From: Candolleomyces eurysporus
Taxonomy: Eukaryota > Basidiomycota > Agaricomycetes > Agaricales > Psathyrellaceae
Reading direction: 5' to 3'
Assembly: GCA_027579435.1 (NCBI GenBank)
Contig: JANBPK010000919.1
Location: 124,001-188,000 of the forward strand
Length of the DNA stretch: 64,000 nucleotides
The translations under genes were made by a program, and so were the position numbers. The notes under the pieces are model-generated. The model saw only the letters and a list, made by a program, of their open reading frames with translations, ran no database searches and was not told the DNA's origin. Of this stretch, positions 22,616-32,880 are shown piece by piece. Every line of letters starts with the position of its first letter. Within the stretch, counting starts at the first letter, position 1.

Positions 22616-23441
22616 ATGCTGGAATCTATAGTTTCCACGTACTCGGCGATAGTCGCCGTCTCTGTTGCCGTTGGATTCTGGTGTGGCAGAATCATGACTC
22701 GCGGCGTCGCATTGACAAGGCGGCCAGCGCAGTTTGTTTCGGACCTGTCGGACGACTGCAAATTGGTGCCCAAGTCTTTCTCTTTTCCACAAGCCGCTCT
22801 TGACATTTCGTTGTAGGCTCTGGTCGTGAGGATGGATCTAGGAATGCGTCCTGGAAAGATTGCAGCTCAGTAGGCGCCGCAATGGTAATTATTGAGCCCC
22901 AACTAACAGTATACATCAGGTGCTCGCACGCTACCTTAGCCTGCTATAAGACCTCAGATGCCCGGGTAAGTCTTTGCCTGTTTTGAGATGTTACTAGTCT
23001 CCAACAACGAACCCTCATGTAAATCCGACGAAACTTGCACCTCCGCATCACAGCTTCTTCAACATTGGGAATCTACTGGGTTTGTGTCCTGCTAGGTCTC
23101 CAACGAAACGAAGAATCTCATCCATCCGTTGAAGCCAAACCAAAGTCGTTTTGAGGTGCTCGAGCGAGGATGAGTTGCTCGCGCTCGAAGCAGAGGCAAG
23201 ACGTCTGCGGCTCTGTGCTCGATCTATTCGTGATGCGTGAGTCTCAAGGATTGAATTTTAACACATTTATTGATGGTATGTGATGCAGAGGGAGGACACA
23301 GATAGCGGCTGGGTCGAGAACTGTTCTGGGCATCCTGGGTCTGTGACGAGTCTCTTGTCATACCGACTGTGCTGATATCAAAGCGTACTAGGCCCGGCGA
23401 AGCTTGTCAACCAAGTGACGGGCAACTTGAGGCTGCTTTAG
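22616..23441 (+). CDS. PTH2: Peptidyl-tRNA hydrolase 2 (PTH2 family)
   Basis: Pth2 frees tRNA from stalled peptidyl-tRNA and sits on the mitochondrial surface in many eukaryotes. Exons are short. The first gives an N-terminal membrane anchor (MLESIVSTYSAIVAVSVAVG). Splicing then yields LALVVRMDLGMRPGKIAAQ|CSHATLACYKTS, the family signature with conserved Lys, Gln and His. After LLQHWESTG|QTKVVLRCSSEDELLALEAE comes DAGRTQIAAGSRTVLGILGPAKLVNQ, and the protein ends VTGNLRLL. Every junction keeps frame with GT-AG introns of about 50 nt. The intron before QTKVV runs from GTTTGTGTCC to GTTGAAG. The gene is easily missed because no exon forms a long ORF. Confidence 0.9.
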
Positions 23442-23874
23442 ACTCGCCTGTCATAATGCGCAGTGCTAAGCGACCGCCGAGCCGCTTGGCGTTGGCAGGC
23501 AACCGCTCCACCATGCTGCGCTGCCAGTGTCGGTGGGTCCTGCAGGATCCCTGTCGAAGACAGATTTATATCCAGAGATAAATTGGTGGCTAGAGTTGGT
23601 ACATAGAGGAAACCATGTAGGATCAGTAGAAAACTATGGGCATCACGGCTGAGGACTTGAAGTTGGAGGTCTTGGGCGGCCACTCCAATATTGATGGGAA
23701 ATCAGTAACAAACACGGGATAGGCAAGCCGCACAAGGCTCAATTGAAGCTTCTCATTCTCCCACTACAATTTTGCTAGTCCCTCTTCAGTCTTTACCGTT
23801 TCCTCTCCATCCCTCACAATCCTTTGTAAACTGCCTGCGTAGCACCCTGTCCCAGATTCCTCTTTCCCGGCGCA
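23442..23874. other. Intergenic: PTH2 3' flank and UPF0658 promoter
   Basis: No gene was found. The last 100 bp before the ATG at 23875 are C/T-rich, as in many basidiomycete promoters. Confidence 0.45.
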
Positions 23875-25488
23875 ATGTCAGCGCACCCATATGAATTTGA
23901 CACCTCACTCAATCCGCACATCCACTCGCAGCAAGATGACTACAAAGCTTCCTACGACGACCTAATAGACGAATACTCGGCGCCATATGCTCCCAACACC
24001 CACCACCAGACATTCGCCGTCGGAACACCACAGACAAGCCACCGGAGAGGGATTTCAACTACGCTTGGGAAGGCATCATCCTCAACATATTCGTTGAAAC
24101 ACTCGGACGACACCCACGAAACACAGACCCCCGCCTACCCTCCTATCAAACCTCCGAAAGAAGTTGATACACGGACAATATGGCAAAAGGTGCGTTGTTT
24201 CGCAGAGTCTCGAATCTTGTCCTGACACAGCGCTAGATCATTCCTGAATCGTTAGCATGTCGGCTATACCTTGCAACGGTGCTGGTGGAAACGACGATAG
24301 ATCTTGCTATAGAAGGCGAACTATTCCTACGGGTCAAGGAGAAGATGGATAACGAGGACCCAGGCGGTCAAGAAGGTACCACTCGCCGAATGCCAGTGTA
24401 TTTAGCAATCTTCGCCCTTGCCCAGTACGTGTCCATCACCTTTCCTCTCCAACGTCTGTGCGCTTACGCGCCTTGAAGCGTCTTTCAGTTTGCCATGGCG
24501 CTCGATGCCGTCTACGCCCGTAACACCCTCCAATTCGGCCTTCTCGCGTCAGTCTAAGTTCTATTCGTACCCCGTGCTATTGTCTTACGGAGATTGTTCT
24601 ACAGCATCTTCAACGCCCTCTTCCTCCTGTATGCCATTATCCAAATCAGGGAAGTTCAAGAGACCTTAGGCACGGTCTCGGGCATTTCAAACATCCCTAT
24701 AAAGGTCCTCACCATCATCATACCCGTGGTGATCTCAGTGGCGGAAATTGCCTACATCGCTCTGGGTTGGAAGATATATAATGAATTCGGTTGGGGGGTC
24801 TACAAGTTTCTTGGAGCCGATCGCCGCATCAAGAAACTGTACGCAAATTACCAGATATACGAATGTCTGGTCAAGTTCGACGTCTTCTTCTGGGTTGGCT
24901 TCTCCGTGCAGTTCATTTGGCTGGTGCTGCAAGAAAACGACTGGGAATACTACGTGACATGCGCTGCCCTCCCTTTATCTATTGTTCTCCTTGTTGAAGG
25001 TCACCTTGCTGCACGGCACGAGAACAAGTGGATGATGGCGACATTCATGAGCGGTTGTGTCGGTGCAATGATCTATTTTATTTATAAGGTGAGTTCCGCT
25101 TCCTCTATACCGCCTAACAACTGCCTGACCTTTCTTCCAGCTGATCAAAGTTCTGCTGGACCTGAACGGAGAGCGGTATAAGTTTGTGTGGAAGTCGTTG
25201 ACCGTCTTCTGTACGTCTTTATTGTCTTTGCAAGATTGCATCGGCTAACCTGACTTTGACAGCGGTTATCGCGATCTCGCTCCTCATTCTAACCTTTGTC
25301 TACTCTGTCATCATCTTGAGGAACTTTGGGAAAGGCCTGAAGCCTGCGTGTGCGTATTGCCTTTATTCTCACCCTGTAATTTTTATTCACTCCTTGTCGC
25401 AGTGGCACGGAAAGCCGACCAGGGCTATACATCCCAAAACCATCGGCGGGCAGCCAGTACAAATCTCAATCGCATGAGCATTAACTGA
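23875..25488 (+). CDS. UPF0658-family Golgi membrane protein
   Basis: This resembles the fungal UPF0658 Golgi apparatus membrane proteins, whose role is unknown. A disordered N-terminus of ~115 residues (Ser/His-rich, for example TSHRRGISTTLGKASSSTYS) ends WQK|IIPES. Then come about seven membrane spans: CRLYLATVLVETTIDLAIEG, MPVYLAIFALAHVFQFAMAL, IFNALFLLYAIIQIREV, KVLTIIIPVVISVAEIAYIA, FWVGFSVQFIWLVLQ, CAALPLSIVLLVEGH and MSGCVGAMIYFIYK, plus VIAISLLILTFVYSVIILRN near the end. The Gln/Lys-rich loop after span four (KFLGADRRIKKLYANYQIYE) is typical. The last intron has two possible donors. GTGCGT is preferred and ends the protein NRMSIN at 25488; GTGTGC would end it at 25484. Confidence 0.65.
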
Positions 25489-26016
25489 AATTGCTTGCAT
25501 TGTCGGATTCCGCGCCTCGGCTTGTACCATAGTTTACCCCTCCTCAAGACGGACGATCGACGAAATATGGACTTTCGCACATCATTCTACTAGGCATTTC
25601 TTCTCCACGGCCACCCACATTTCCTATCGCAGCTGCATTTCGTTTCTTGTACCTTATACGTATTTACATAGTCTAGTTCATTTTTGGGTGTTTGGAGTGT
25701 GAGTGTTGGTTGAACCAGGGTTCACCTCCAGCACATACCATAGTATCTTATTGTTGGAATTTATGCCTTTATGGTTTGGGACGGCTCATATCTTGAATTA
25801 TACTGTATCTTTATCAGAAGAAAGCAGCGCCCAGTGCTGTCGGTGAATCCAAGGCAACTGAGGCTGAGAGTTGGACTGAAAATGGAAATTGCTCCATCGG
25901 ACGACCAAATGTTACATCCGTTCCGTTGAAAGCCAACGTGTCACCTTACGACTGCCTCCAACCAGCAGCACCTTATGCGCAACTAAGCTATCCACTTATC
26001 TCGACCCTAATAATTC
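25489..26016. other. Intergenic: UPF0658 3' flank and BET1 promoter
   Basis: No gene was found. The 3' side of the UPF0658 gene is AT-rich (around 25640-25810). A small imperfect palindrome, TTGAACCAGGGTTCA, lies near 25710. Confidence 0.4.
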
Positions 26017-26658
26017 ATGTCCCAACGGTATGGCTACCATTCCTTACCCATAAACTCACTGCTGACAGCTCCTTTGAAACGTGTAGCATTCGAGTCCGGG
26101 ACCGCTCACAGCTGCTGGGCAACACCCCTCCAGGCAGCGGACGATCCTCCCCCTTCCACAATGGCGGAATGAACAGTCACCAAGCTAGTGGCCATCGCTT
26201 TGCTGACGACCTGGAGTCGCAGAATGACGAAGCTATAGAATCTCTAAGCTCCAAAGTAAAACTCTTGAAGGAAGTGAGTGAGTGCAACACGTTTTGGACA
26301 ACTTGGAGTGGACCTGACACATTTTCTGCTTTCTTGCTTTCTCGACTGCCCATCATCGTAACTGGTTGGTCCTGGCGCGTCGTGGTGTAGATTACGATAG
26401 GCATTGGAAACGAAGTGCGGGATTCGACGGCGCAGCTAAGCCAAATGGTGCGTCTCCTCATCACCCTCCCTCTCAAATTCAATGCTCAACATTCTTATCC
26501 AGAACGACGCTTTTACGGAAACGGGGGACATCCTTTCGGGAACCTTTCGAAGAATGAACAACATGGCCGAGCGGCATGGCTGCAAATGGCTGTGGTACAT
26601 CGTCTTTTTCATCATCGTATTCTGGTTTTTCATCGTGGTTTGGTGGTTTCGTCGGTAA
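26017..26658 (+). CDS. BET1: BET1-like SNARE (ER-Golgi transport)
   Basis: Bet1 is a Qc-SNARE for ER-to-Golgi vesicle fusion. The first exon is only 11 nt (MSQR) and is spliced to SFETCSIRVRDRSQLLGNTP. A SNARE helix follows: NDEAIESLSSKVKLLKE, ITIGIGNEVRDSTAQLSQM, NDAFTETGDILSGTFRRMNN. The heptad pattern is clear, with Gln in the central layer region (AQLSQM). A tail anchor (WLWYIVFFIIVFWFFIVVWW) ends FRR at TAA 26656-26658. Four exons all join in frame with GT-AG introns. The 3' end is convergent with the Ulp1 gene, 208 bp apart. SEC17, its disassembly partner, is also in this window, but the two are not clustered. Confidence 0.88.
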
Positions 26659-26866
26659 CATGGACCTTTACCGACATAGCTTTACAATATCACTCATTTG
26701 GGTTTCCGGACGCACAAGATGATGGACCAATGCAAACAATCGAGTCAACGCTCAGTAATGGCGTCGGGGCACAATAAATATGCCAATAATATACAAAACG
26801 AAACGGCGGATCTGTACATGGGCAAAAACGAAGGAAAGGAGAATGCGTAGGGGACGAGTAACGAAT

Positions 26867-29559
26867 TTACATGTCATTTCGAAGGCGAACGGTAGCGATT
26901 TCCCAAACCATCTTCCTTCGCAAGTAGGGCATATTTTCCTGGGTGAAAATAAATTCATCTTCTCCCCGAGAGAGAGACTCGAGGAATTGACAAGTGAAAA
27001 CACCGCAATCGAATCCGTTGTCCTGTTGGGGAGTATCCTATGCGAAGAAAGAATAAGTTCGTGTACAAGACCCTAGCATTGCACAGAAACCTACGGGTGG
27101 CGCCCAGTCGACCCATCCGTCGAAGTTGAAAGGTTTCTTCTTCTTGTTCATATGTTCGGCATTAACATATTCGCGCAGTTGCTATAGAATTCATAAATTC
27201 GACTGCCCAGAATAGCAAGGTGATAAACGTACCTTCCAAACACTATCCTTCGCCATATTCATGCTATCATATGATTCAAATCGCTTCTTCCTGAAATTGA
27301 TAGAAGCGGCGGTCCAGTGGGCATTGCCATGATTAACGGGAATGAGCACCACATCCTGCGCGAAGAGATCGATCTAACGACAAGTTCAGTCAACAGTGTA
27401 CGCATGATAAACTCCAACAGAAGACGTACCTTCTTGGTCCACTTCGCCAAACGACCCTTTTCATACCCACTGGAAGTCAACTTCGCCCAGAAGAACGAAC
27501 TAAGGTAGAACGCCCGGAGAACCTTCCCGCGAGGAACGGCATTTTCTTTCTGCTCTTCGGCCCTTTGCATGATGAGCGCACCATAAAAGTTGATAATCTC
27601 ATCGTTAAGCCATTGACGCGGACGCAGTCGTAAAATATCCAAGTCAGATACAGATTCTCGAGCGACCTTTGCAATGACGCCGCGCTTTCGGAAGATGACC
27701 TCAACGAGCTGCTCGTCTTCTGGTGGAAGTGAATCGGGAAGCTGTGGCCGAAGTCGGTCTTCGATCGCTGCATCTTTTGCGCGAAGTGTGCGATGTAGCT
27801 GGTCAAGTGTGGGGACGAATGGCTTGGGGCGAGGTGTTGAAAAGCTCTTATGAGCTTTGTCGAGCCATTTCGGGAACCAGATTGCGGTGTCTTGCTCTAA
27901 AGCACAGCAGTGAGTCCAGCGAGAAGGTAGCAGGCAAGAGAAATTCATACCGCTATCTGTCTTTTTCCCTGTAACAGCTTCGTGAGCAGTGACGGCGTAG
28001 TCAGTGAGTTCTGTAGTACTGAGGTCAACAGAGAGTCCTAGACGTCCCCAAAGAAAATCTTACCCTCGTAATCCTTTTTGGTACCAAGGAATCCTAGAAC
28101 AGGAATTGAGTAAATGCCGACAACCAGATAGAATTTCATTACCGTGTTTCTTGGCCGCATCGAAGTGTTCATCTACCATCTTCCTTATCTCCTTGCGCTG
28201 AAACGCCATAGCGGCTTTATGCTTTGGGCCGATTGAGCACGACGCAGATTGCGAGAGAAAAGATCATTTACCTGGTCGTGATAGATGTGCTTTCGAGGTT
28301 TCGTCCTCTTTCTCGCAGGCTTCGACCGGGATACTGAACCAGGGCGATAGATCATAGGTGACCCATTGAGGTCCTGGCTTGGGGTATAGCTGAAGCCAGA
28401 GTTGAATAGGCTGGACGAGGTCGACGTTCTTGAAGATGTCGAATAGTTTGAGCGAGGCAACACCTCGAGCGTGGCCGATGGGCCAAGAGGGCGTAATGGA
28501 AAGTTACACGAGGCAGGATCGAATGTGGGAGGTAAGGAGTGCAGTTCACCTGATTTTGCAACAGGCGTACTGAAATCGAAACCGCTGGGGGTGGTGGATT
28601 GGGATGCGATAGAAGTGGGGACAGAGGAAGCTGGTCGATCAGTGCCGGAGTCGAAGCCGCTGAAAGACGAGGACGTTGAGTCCTGCGTCGCTCTCGAAGT
28701 GCTTGGAGCGGAAGGTGCATCTGCGAGGGTGGCTGAGGAAAGGGTCCGCCATCGTGAAGCATGGACTATGCTGGTGGATGCCTTTGCAGGTGCTGGATGG
28801 CGAGCAAAATTTGCGTGCTTAAGAGATTCAGGTCGTGAAGGCTCGTCAGAGCTATTCCTTCTGGGTCTGCCGTTGTACGCTTTGGAATTTGAGCCCAAGG
28901 AAATGGAACCCGTTCGCGATCGATTAACAGACTCTGTGGCCGCCGATGCTTGCGAAGAGGGAGCAGAAGGAGTCCGGTGGTGAATGTCACCACCAGAGGA
29001 TCGTCTCCTTTGCTTGGAGGGTGGGTTATTGCCGTTTGGACCTGAGGATCGGAAGGTCGACTTAGGGGGTTGAATCGGGGGGTGCGTCGAAGACGTGGCG
29101 TGTGCTGTAGAAGCTTGAGACAGCTGCGGAGGGTTGTCCTTCGAATGCACTGAAAAGGTCCTCGGTTCGCCTCGAGCGCGAAATCAGAGAGATATTGGAG
29201 CTTACTTGGCAGGACTGGGGCTGAGGAACCCGAGAAGATGCCCGTTATTCTGGCCATGATAGTTTTTGGATTGTCGTTGGCGGTGACGCGAGGAGCCTTG
29301 GGGGGATGCACGGGGGCAAGAGCGCTTCGGCGAGGCGNTTTTCGCGGCCTGTATTGCACGGATGTCTGCAACATGAGGTGCTGGTGAAGCGTGGCGAGAG
29401 TCTGGTCGATCTCGCAGGGGATTCGTAGTCTGTATGAGGAGCAGAGAGCGAAAAGGGAGGAGCGCAGGGAACACAGCCAGAAACCTGCAATCGCGCTGCT
29501 GCTGCCACGGTGGGTCGTTCCAAATTCCGCTGGTCAATGAATTCCACCGCCCCCACCAT
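26867..29559 (-). CDS. ULP1: Ulp1/SENP-family SUMO protease
   Basis: This C48 cysteine protease matures SUMO and removes it from targets, usually at the nuclear envelope. The catalytic domain is in the C-terminal third: RQWLNDEIINFYGALIMQ, SSFFWAKLTSSGYEKGRLAK, DVVLIPVNHGNAHWTAA with the catalytic His, FESYDSMN with the Asp, and QDNGFDCGVFTCQFLE with the oxyanion Gln and nucleophile Cys. It ends ATVRLRNDM at TAA 26867-26869. The long N-terminus is Ser/Pro/Thr-rich and disordered, with basic patches (KPARKRTKPRKH). The start at 29559 gives MVGAVEFIDQRNLERP, spliced to TTNPLRDRPDSRHAS. An N at 29338 beside four Ts breaks the frame between IQAAK and TPRRS, and removing it joins them. Confidence 0.9.
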
Positions 29560-29617
29560 GGCCGTGGGTAAATTTTGCGGGAAGGATCAACATCCTCACA
29601 CCACCAACTCCGGCATC

Positions 29618-29721
29618 GCCTTCTTGGCTCAGTTGGCTAGAGCGCAGGTCTCATACGCTCGTATGAGTGAGCACTTGCTCACGCAATCCTGAGGTCGCAA
29701 GTTCGAGCCTTGCAGGGGGCA
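29618..29721 (+). tRNA. tRNA-Met (anticodon CAT), with intron
   Basis: The acceptor stem GCCTTCT pairs with AGGGGGC using two G-U pairs. The D arm is GGCTCAGTTGGCTAGAGC and the T arm GCAAG-TTCGAGC-CTTGC. The anticodon CAT is at 29652-29654. An intron of about 30 nt follows one base after the anticodon, the standard eukaryotic position, and holds an internal GTGAGCacttGCTCAC hairpin. TTTTT begins 5 nt after the gene as a Pol III stop. The TTGGCTAGAGC D loop and overall sequence fit the elongator form. It lies just upstream of the Ulp1 start, on the opposite strand. Confidence 0.9.
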
Positions 29722-30111
29722 TATCTTTTTGTTTCTGTCCATTTGATTTCCCTCGTCTTCGCTTGGGCCTGCAGTATTTTTCCAGAATGCAGGCACTGGC
29801 CGTGGGCACCCAGACTCGGACCCGGAGACGAACAGTGGAATTAGCGTGTGCCGGGCGCGGATTACATCAATGCACTGAGTGATCTTGTCGAGCCTAATAA
29901 AGCCGTCCTCGTTCATTTACCTCTGCCCCTCACCTCTTCCACTCGCCAGTTGCGTTATCGCTTGCCATCGTTAATCTGATACCTCGTTGTCCTGGTCGCC
30001 CTCACCGCCGTCGCCCTTGACACCCGTCGACCTCCTACTCAGGCCTGTGTACCCGTTGTCCCCCCTTAACATCTAACTGTCGTCTTCACACCTCATTATC
30101 CATCGACCAAC
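29722..30111. other. Intergenic: tRNA-Met 3' flank and Yippee promoter
   Basis: The Pol III terminator lies at 29726-29730. The rest is C/T-rich leading into the Yippee start, with no gene seen. Confidence 0.5.
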
Positions 30112-30637
30112 ATGGGAATGACCTTTCGCCAGTATCTTACTGGGCCTCGCATATACGGGTGCTCGACATGCAAGACCCATCTCGCTACGCTGGCCTCAAT
30201 GATGTCTCGAGTAAGCCCTCGCCACCCTTTGACCGCTTTCGGAGCTTGGCTTATTCGCCAACACTGCTAGGCCTTTAATGGGCAGCATGGGCGAGCCTAT
30301 CTCTTTGAGAAAGTGTAAGCGTAACGTCCCGCTCACAGAAGTTATTTCCGAGGTCGTTGCGGCTCACCACATGCTTCTCCAGAGTTAACGTAGAGGAAGG
30401 CGAGCCTTGTGACCGCGCCATGACCACGGGTCAACACACTGTCCGAGATATCTACTGTGTCAAGTGTGGGACGACCCTCGGTTGGAAATACGCAAGTTCC
30501 TTTCTCTTGTACCCTTCTCTTATTATTCATGCTCACAGGAAATCCCTTCGGTACAGGAAGTTGCCCATGAGCCTTCCCAGAAGTACAAGGAGGGCAAATA
30601 CATCCTCGAGCGCAATCTGCTTGTCGATGTGCAATGA
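30112..30637 (+). CDS. Yippee-like zinc-binding protein
   Basis: Yippee proteins are small, highly conserved zinc-binding proteins of uncertain role (Yippee/Mis18/cereblon fold). Four exons (30112-30210, 30271-30314, 30383-30491, 30557-30637) give exactly 110 residues, the family's usual size. Zinc ligands are the pairs [10 protein letters not shown] and [13 protein letters not shown]. The exons also carry [32 protein letters not shown] and [16 protein letters not shown]. The last intron (30492-30556) starts with GC rather than GT (TAC|GCAAGT...GGTACAG), and this gives the canonical GWKYE. An earlier acceptor (GCTCACAG) would insert seven residues in frame and cannot be excluded. Confidence 0.92.
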
Positions 30638-31595
30638 GTCACCCTTATCCTCTCTTCCGATTCTCCCCTGGGTTTGTACCATTTTTTGCTTGCCCCTTGC
30701 AGACGATCTTGTCATCGCCACGATCGATTTGCATCACCATCACCGAAGATTTCTCTCTTTCTTCAAGTTGTGTCGAGAGCGTCGTTCCTGATTCGCGCAG
30801 TCTGCTCCAACGCACGAGCAGGGTATAGCGAGCCGAGTACGCATTTTGCCTTGCTGCGAGCGACTGATCAAGCCGGCTTCAATTCCCCTTGCCGATGATT
30901 TCGTCTCCTGTCATTCCTGCACTTCGTATCACCCTATTCCTAGCATTTTCTTTCGCAGCTGTCTTTCATGAGCTCGAATTGTAGCATTCTATATATATTT
31001 TATTGCACTATTTCGCATATATTGCATCCCCTTCCAACCTTCCTGCATTCGGGCTTCTTCCGCTCACCCTTCGCATCGAACCCTCTCCATTCGTCCCTCC
31101 ATCGCTTTCTTCCCNTTTTTTAGATTTGCTGCATCACACTTCCTCCTCGTTTTATCCCTTTGAACCCTCTATTGGCCGCTCGAACTTGCCCCTGTCTTTC
31201 CATTGTACATTATATTACCTTTTCGGTCTTTCTTATCTTGGTGTATATCTACTACAAATCAAAGTCAGAATTAGTGTCCAAGCTCAAGCGCTCAAGTCTG
31301 AACATTTCAATCAAGTGGTTTCGCTTCTATGAACGACCAAGGAAGCCTAACACCAGTGTATTCGCTGTGGAGCTGTACAAGGGAGTAGGTGACGGGGGCA
31401 ATCCGCGATATCTGTGTTGGATGTCGTCACGATTATATATAGAGTCCAGGACGGGCAGGTGGTTATCTATCCCAGGATAGAGGCCTCTCATGTGGTTCTC
31501 AAGTCTGTGGCATGAGAGTAGTACATGTGCATAATGGAGGACAACAATCTTCTTTCAATGGAGGCTAAGTCGGTAAATGATATACCGGCTTTGTT
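30638..31595. other. Intergenic, about 1 kb, start of gene-poor island
   Basis: The T/C-rich 3' flank of the Yippee gene runs to about 31200. An N at 31115 precedes six Ts. Short plus-strand ORFs here are hydrophobic low-complexity readings of T/C-rich DNA and I do not call them. Nothing else was identified. Confidence 0.45.
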
Positions 31596-32360
31596 TTAAC
31601 CAGGGTACAACAGATAGTGCTGCGTCGACAGTTGTCCATATGAGAGGAAGCATAGCATTATTCGATCTGGGCAGTCCGGTAAGTGGAAAAACCAAGTCTT
31701 GTTGCATCTAGGCAGCCCGGTAACTGGAGTTCCGACGTCATGGTCGAATGAACCGCAAATAACCAGAGTATAGCAATCACGAATAGGCATCTCTAGAGCA
31801 TAGCCCAGTCTTTTCTCGTCGACGAGCATCCAGGTGCGACCGGGGAGGTAAAAATAATGCTCAACGTGCCGACTGAGAAGGTTGTCCGGGTTATCTGCAT
31901 CTGCCTTGAATGCCGGCTGCGATGGTGACGGGCCGCACCCCAAGATATGCTGAACTTTGTAGAATCGCCTGGAATGCGTTGGAGTGCACGAGCTGGCCAC
32001 AAGTAAGGGTTTTGTGTGAGCTGCTAAGGGACTGACGTGGCGGTTAGCGACAATGGATGGGGAACACTGGGCGAATCTCCCCAAAAATGAAGGGAGAAAA
32101 TAAGTGAAAGCAAAAATTGTGGGAACCCATATCCTTGCGACCGGGGACGTCGGCATCAATGTGCTACGCAGTTGCCGCGGCCGGCTTGATGGATGTCTTT
32201 TGATGTCTTTGGGGAAGATAAAAAATGCTAAAAAAACAAAGAAAATTGAAACAACGAAGCCCTGCATGGCCAGGACATGGCAAATAGGCACTCGGGCCAA
32301 GGATAGGCTATAGACTCTGGGTAGGAATCGAAATCGCCCGGAAAGGGGGACGCGATCCAA
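31596..32360 (-). CDS. Hypothetical protein, uninterrupted 254-codon ORF
   Basis: The longest open frame in this part of the island, on the minus strand. The N-terminus has a hydrophobic stretch (VVSIFFVFLAFFIFPKD), and another lies around FAFTYFLPSFLGRF. The second half (HVEHYFYLPGRTWMLVDE, KRLGYALEMPIRDCYTL) has a more protein-like composition. No family motif is recognised. A frame this long is unusual by chance, but there is no supporting splice or promoter evidence. It could be a degenerate gene or noncoding. It would be divergent to the small gene at 32537. Confidence 0.28.
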   Translation of the reverse strand: MDRVPLSGRFRFLPRVYSLSLARVPICHVLAMQGFVVSIFFVFLAFFIFPKDIKRHPSSRPRQLRSTLMPTSPVARIWVPTIFAFTYFLPSFLGRFAQCSPSIVANRHVSPLAAHTKPLLVASSCTPTHSRRFYKVQHILGCGPSPSQPAFKADADNPDNLLSRHVEHYFYLPGRTWMLVDEKRLGYALEMPIRDCYTLVICGSFDHDVGTPVTGLPRCNKTWFFHLPDCPDRIMLCFLSYGQLSTQHYLLYPG

Positions 32361-32470
32361 GACACGCGCGAAGCCTGCCGGTTTAGGTTCATTCCCGATT
32401 TGGCACCCCAGAGTTGTGAAATTGTCCTCCCCAAACCAAGGGCGAATTCCATCTTACGCTTCCACCTGCA

Positions 32471-32477
32471 TATAAAA
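32471..32477 (+). promoter_or_regulatory. TATA box of the small gene at 32537
   Basis: TATAAAA lies 60 bp upstream of the ATG at 32537, followed by a continuous C/T-rich tract (32480-32525). This is the layout of strongly expressed basidiomycete core promoters. Confidence 0.6.
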
Positions 32478-32536
32478 TCCCCTCTTCCTTCGCCACCCTT
32501 CCCCCCATCTCTCGTCCCCACTGTACTTTGATTAGC

Positions 32537-32880
32537 ATGGGTAAGTCCCATATCTCCCGCTCGCCGCCGCCATTGCTGACGCATCCACAGCAACCATCTC
32601 AATGACCATGACTCGGCCCCTTGTCTCGTCCCCGCTGGCCGACTCGTCAAGTGCAGCCAAGGGACCCATGCAGAGACCAACTCTGGCGAAGCGAAACTCG
32701 GTCTTTGCCACCTCCCGAGCCCTTCGGCCATTCCCCACCATCGCCCACGCACTCCAACCCTCCAAATCCACAAACACCGCGTCCAAATCGAAGCCTATCA
32801 AACTCATTGAGCCCCCAAAGAACTACAAAATGTCCTTTGTGCTCGACCTGACGCAAGCTGAATTCAGCCGACAGGAGTGA
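32537..32880 (+). CDS. Small hypothetical protein (~97 residues) with strong core promoter
   Basis: The first exon is ATGG, followed by a GTAAGT...CCACAG intron that joins to give MATISMTMTRPLVSSPLADS. The rest is Ser/Ala/Pro-rich and basic (KGPMQRPTLAKRNSVFATSR, KSKPIKLIEPPKNYK), ending LDLTQAEFSRQE. It has no signal peptide, membrane span or CaaX box. The TATA box, pyrimidine tract, 4-nt first exon and consensus intron together argue for a genuine transcribed gene. The family is unknown to me. Confidence 0.5.

Noticed and set aside
32537..32880. A mating pheromone precursor, because the protein is small
   Set aside because: It ends SRQE with no CaaX box, and no receptor or homeodomain gene is nearby.
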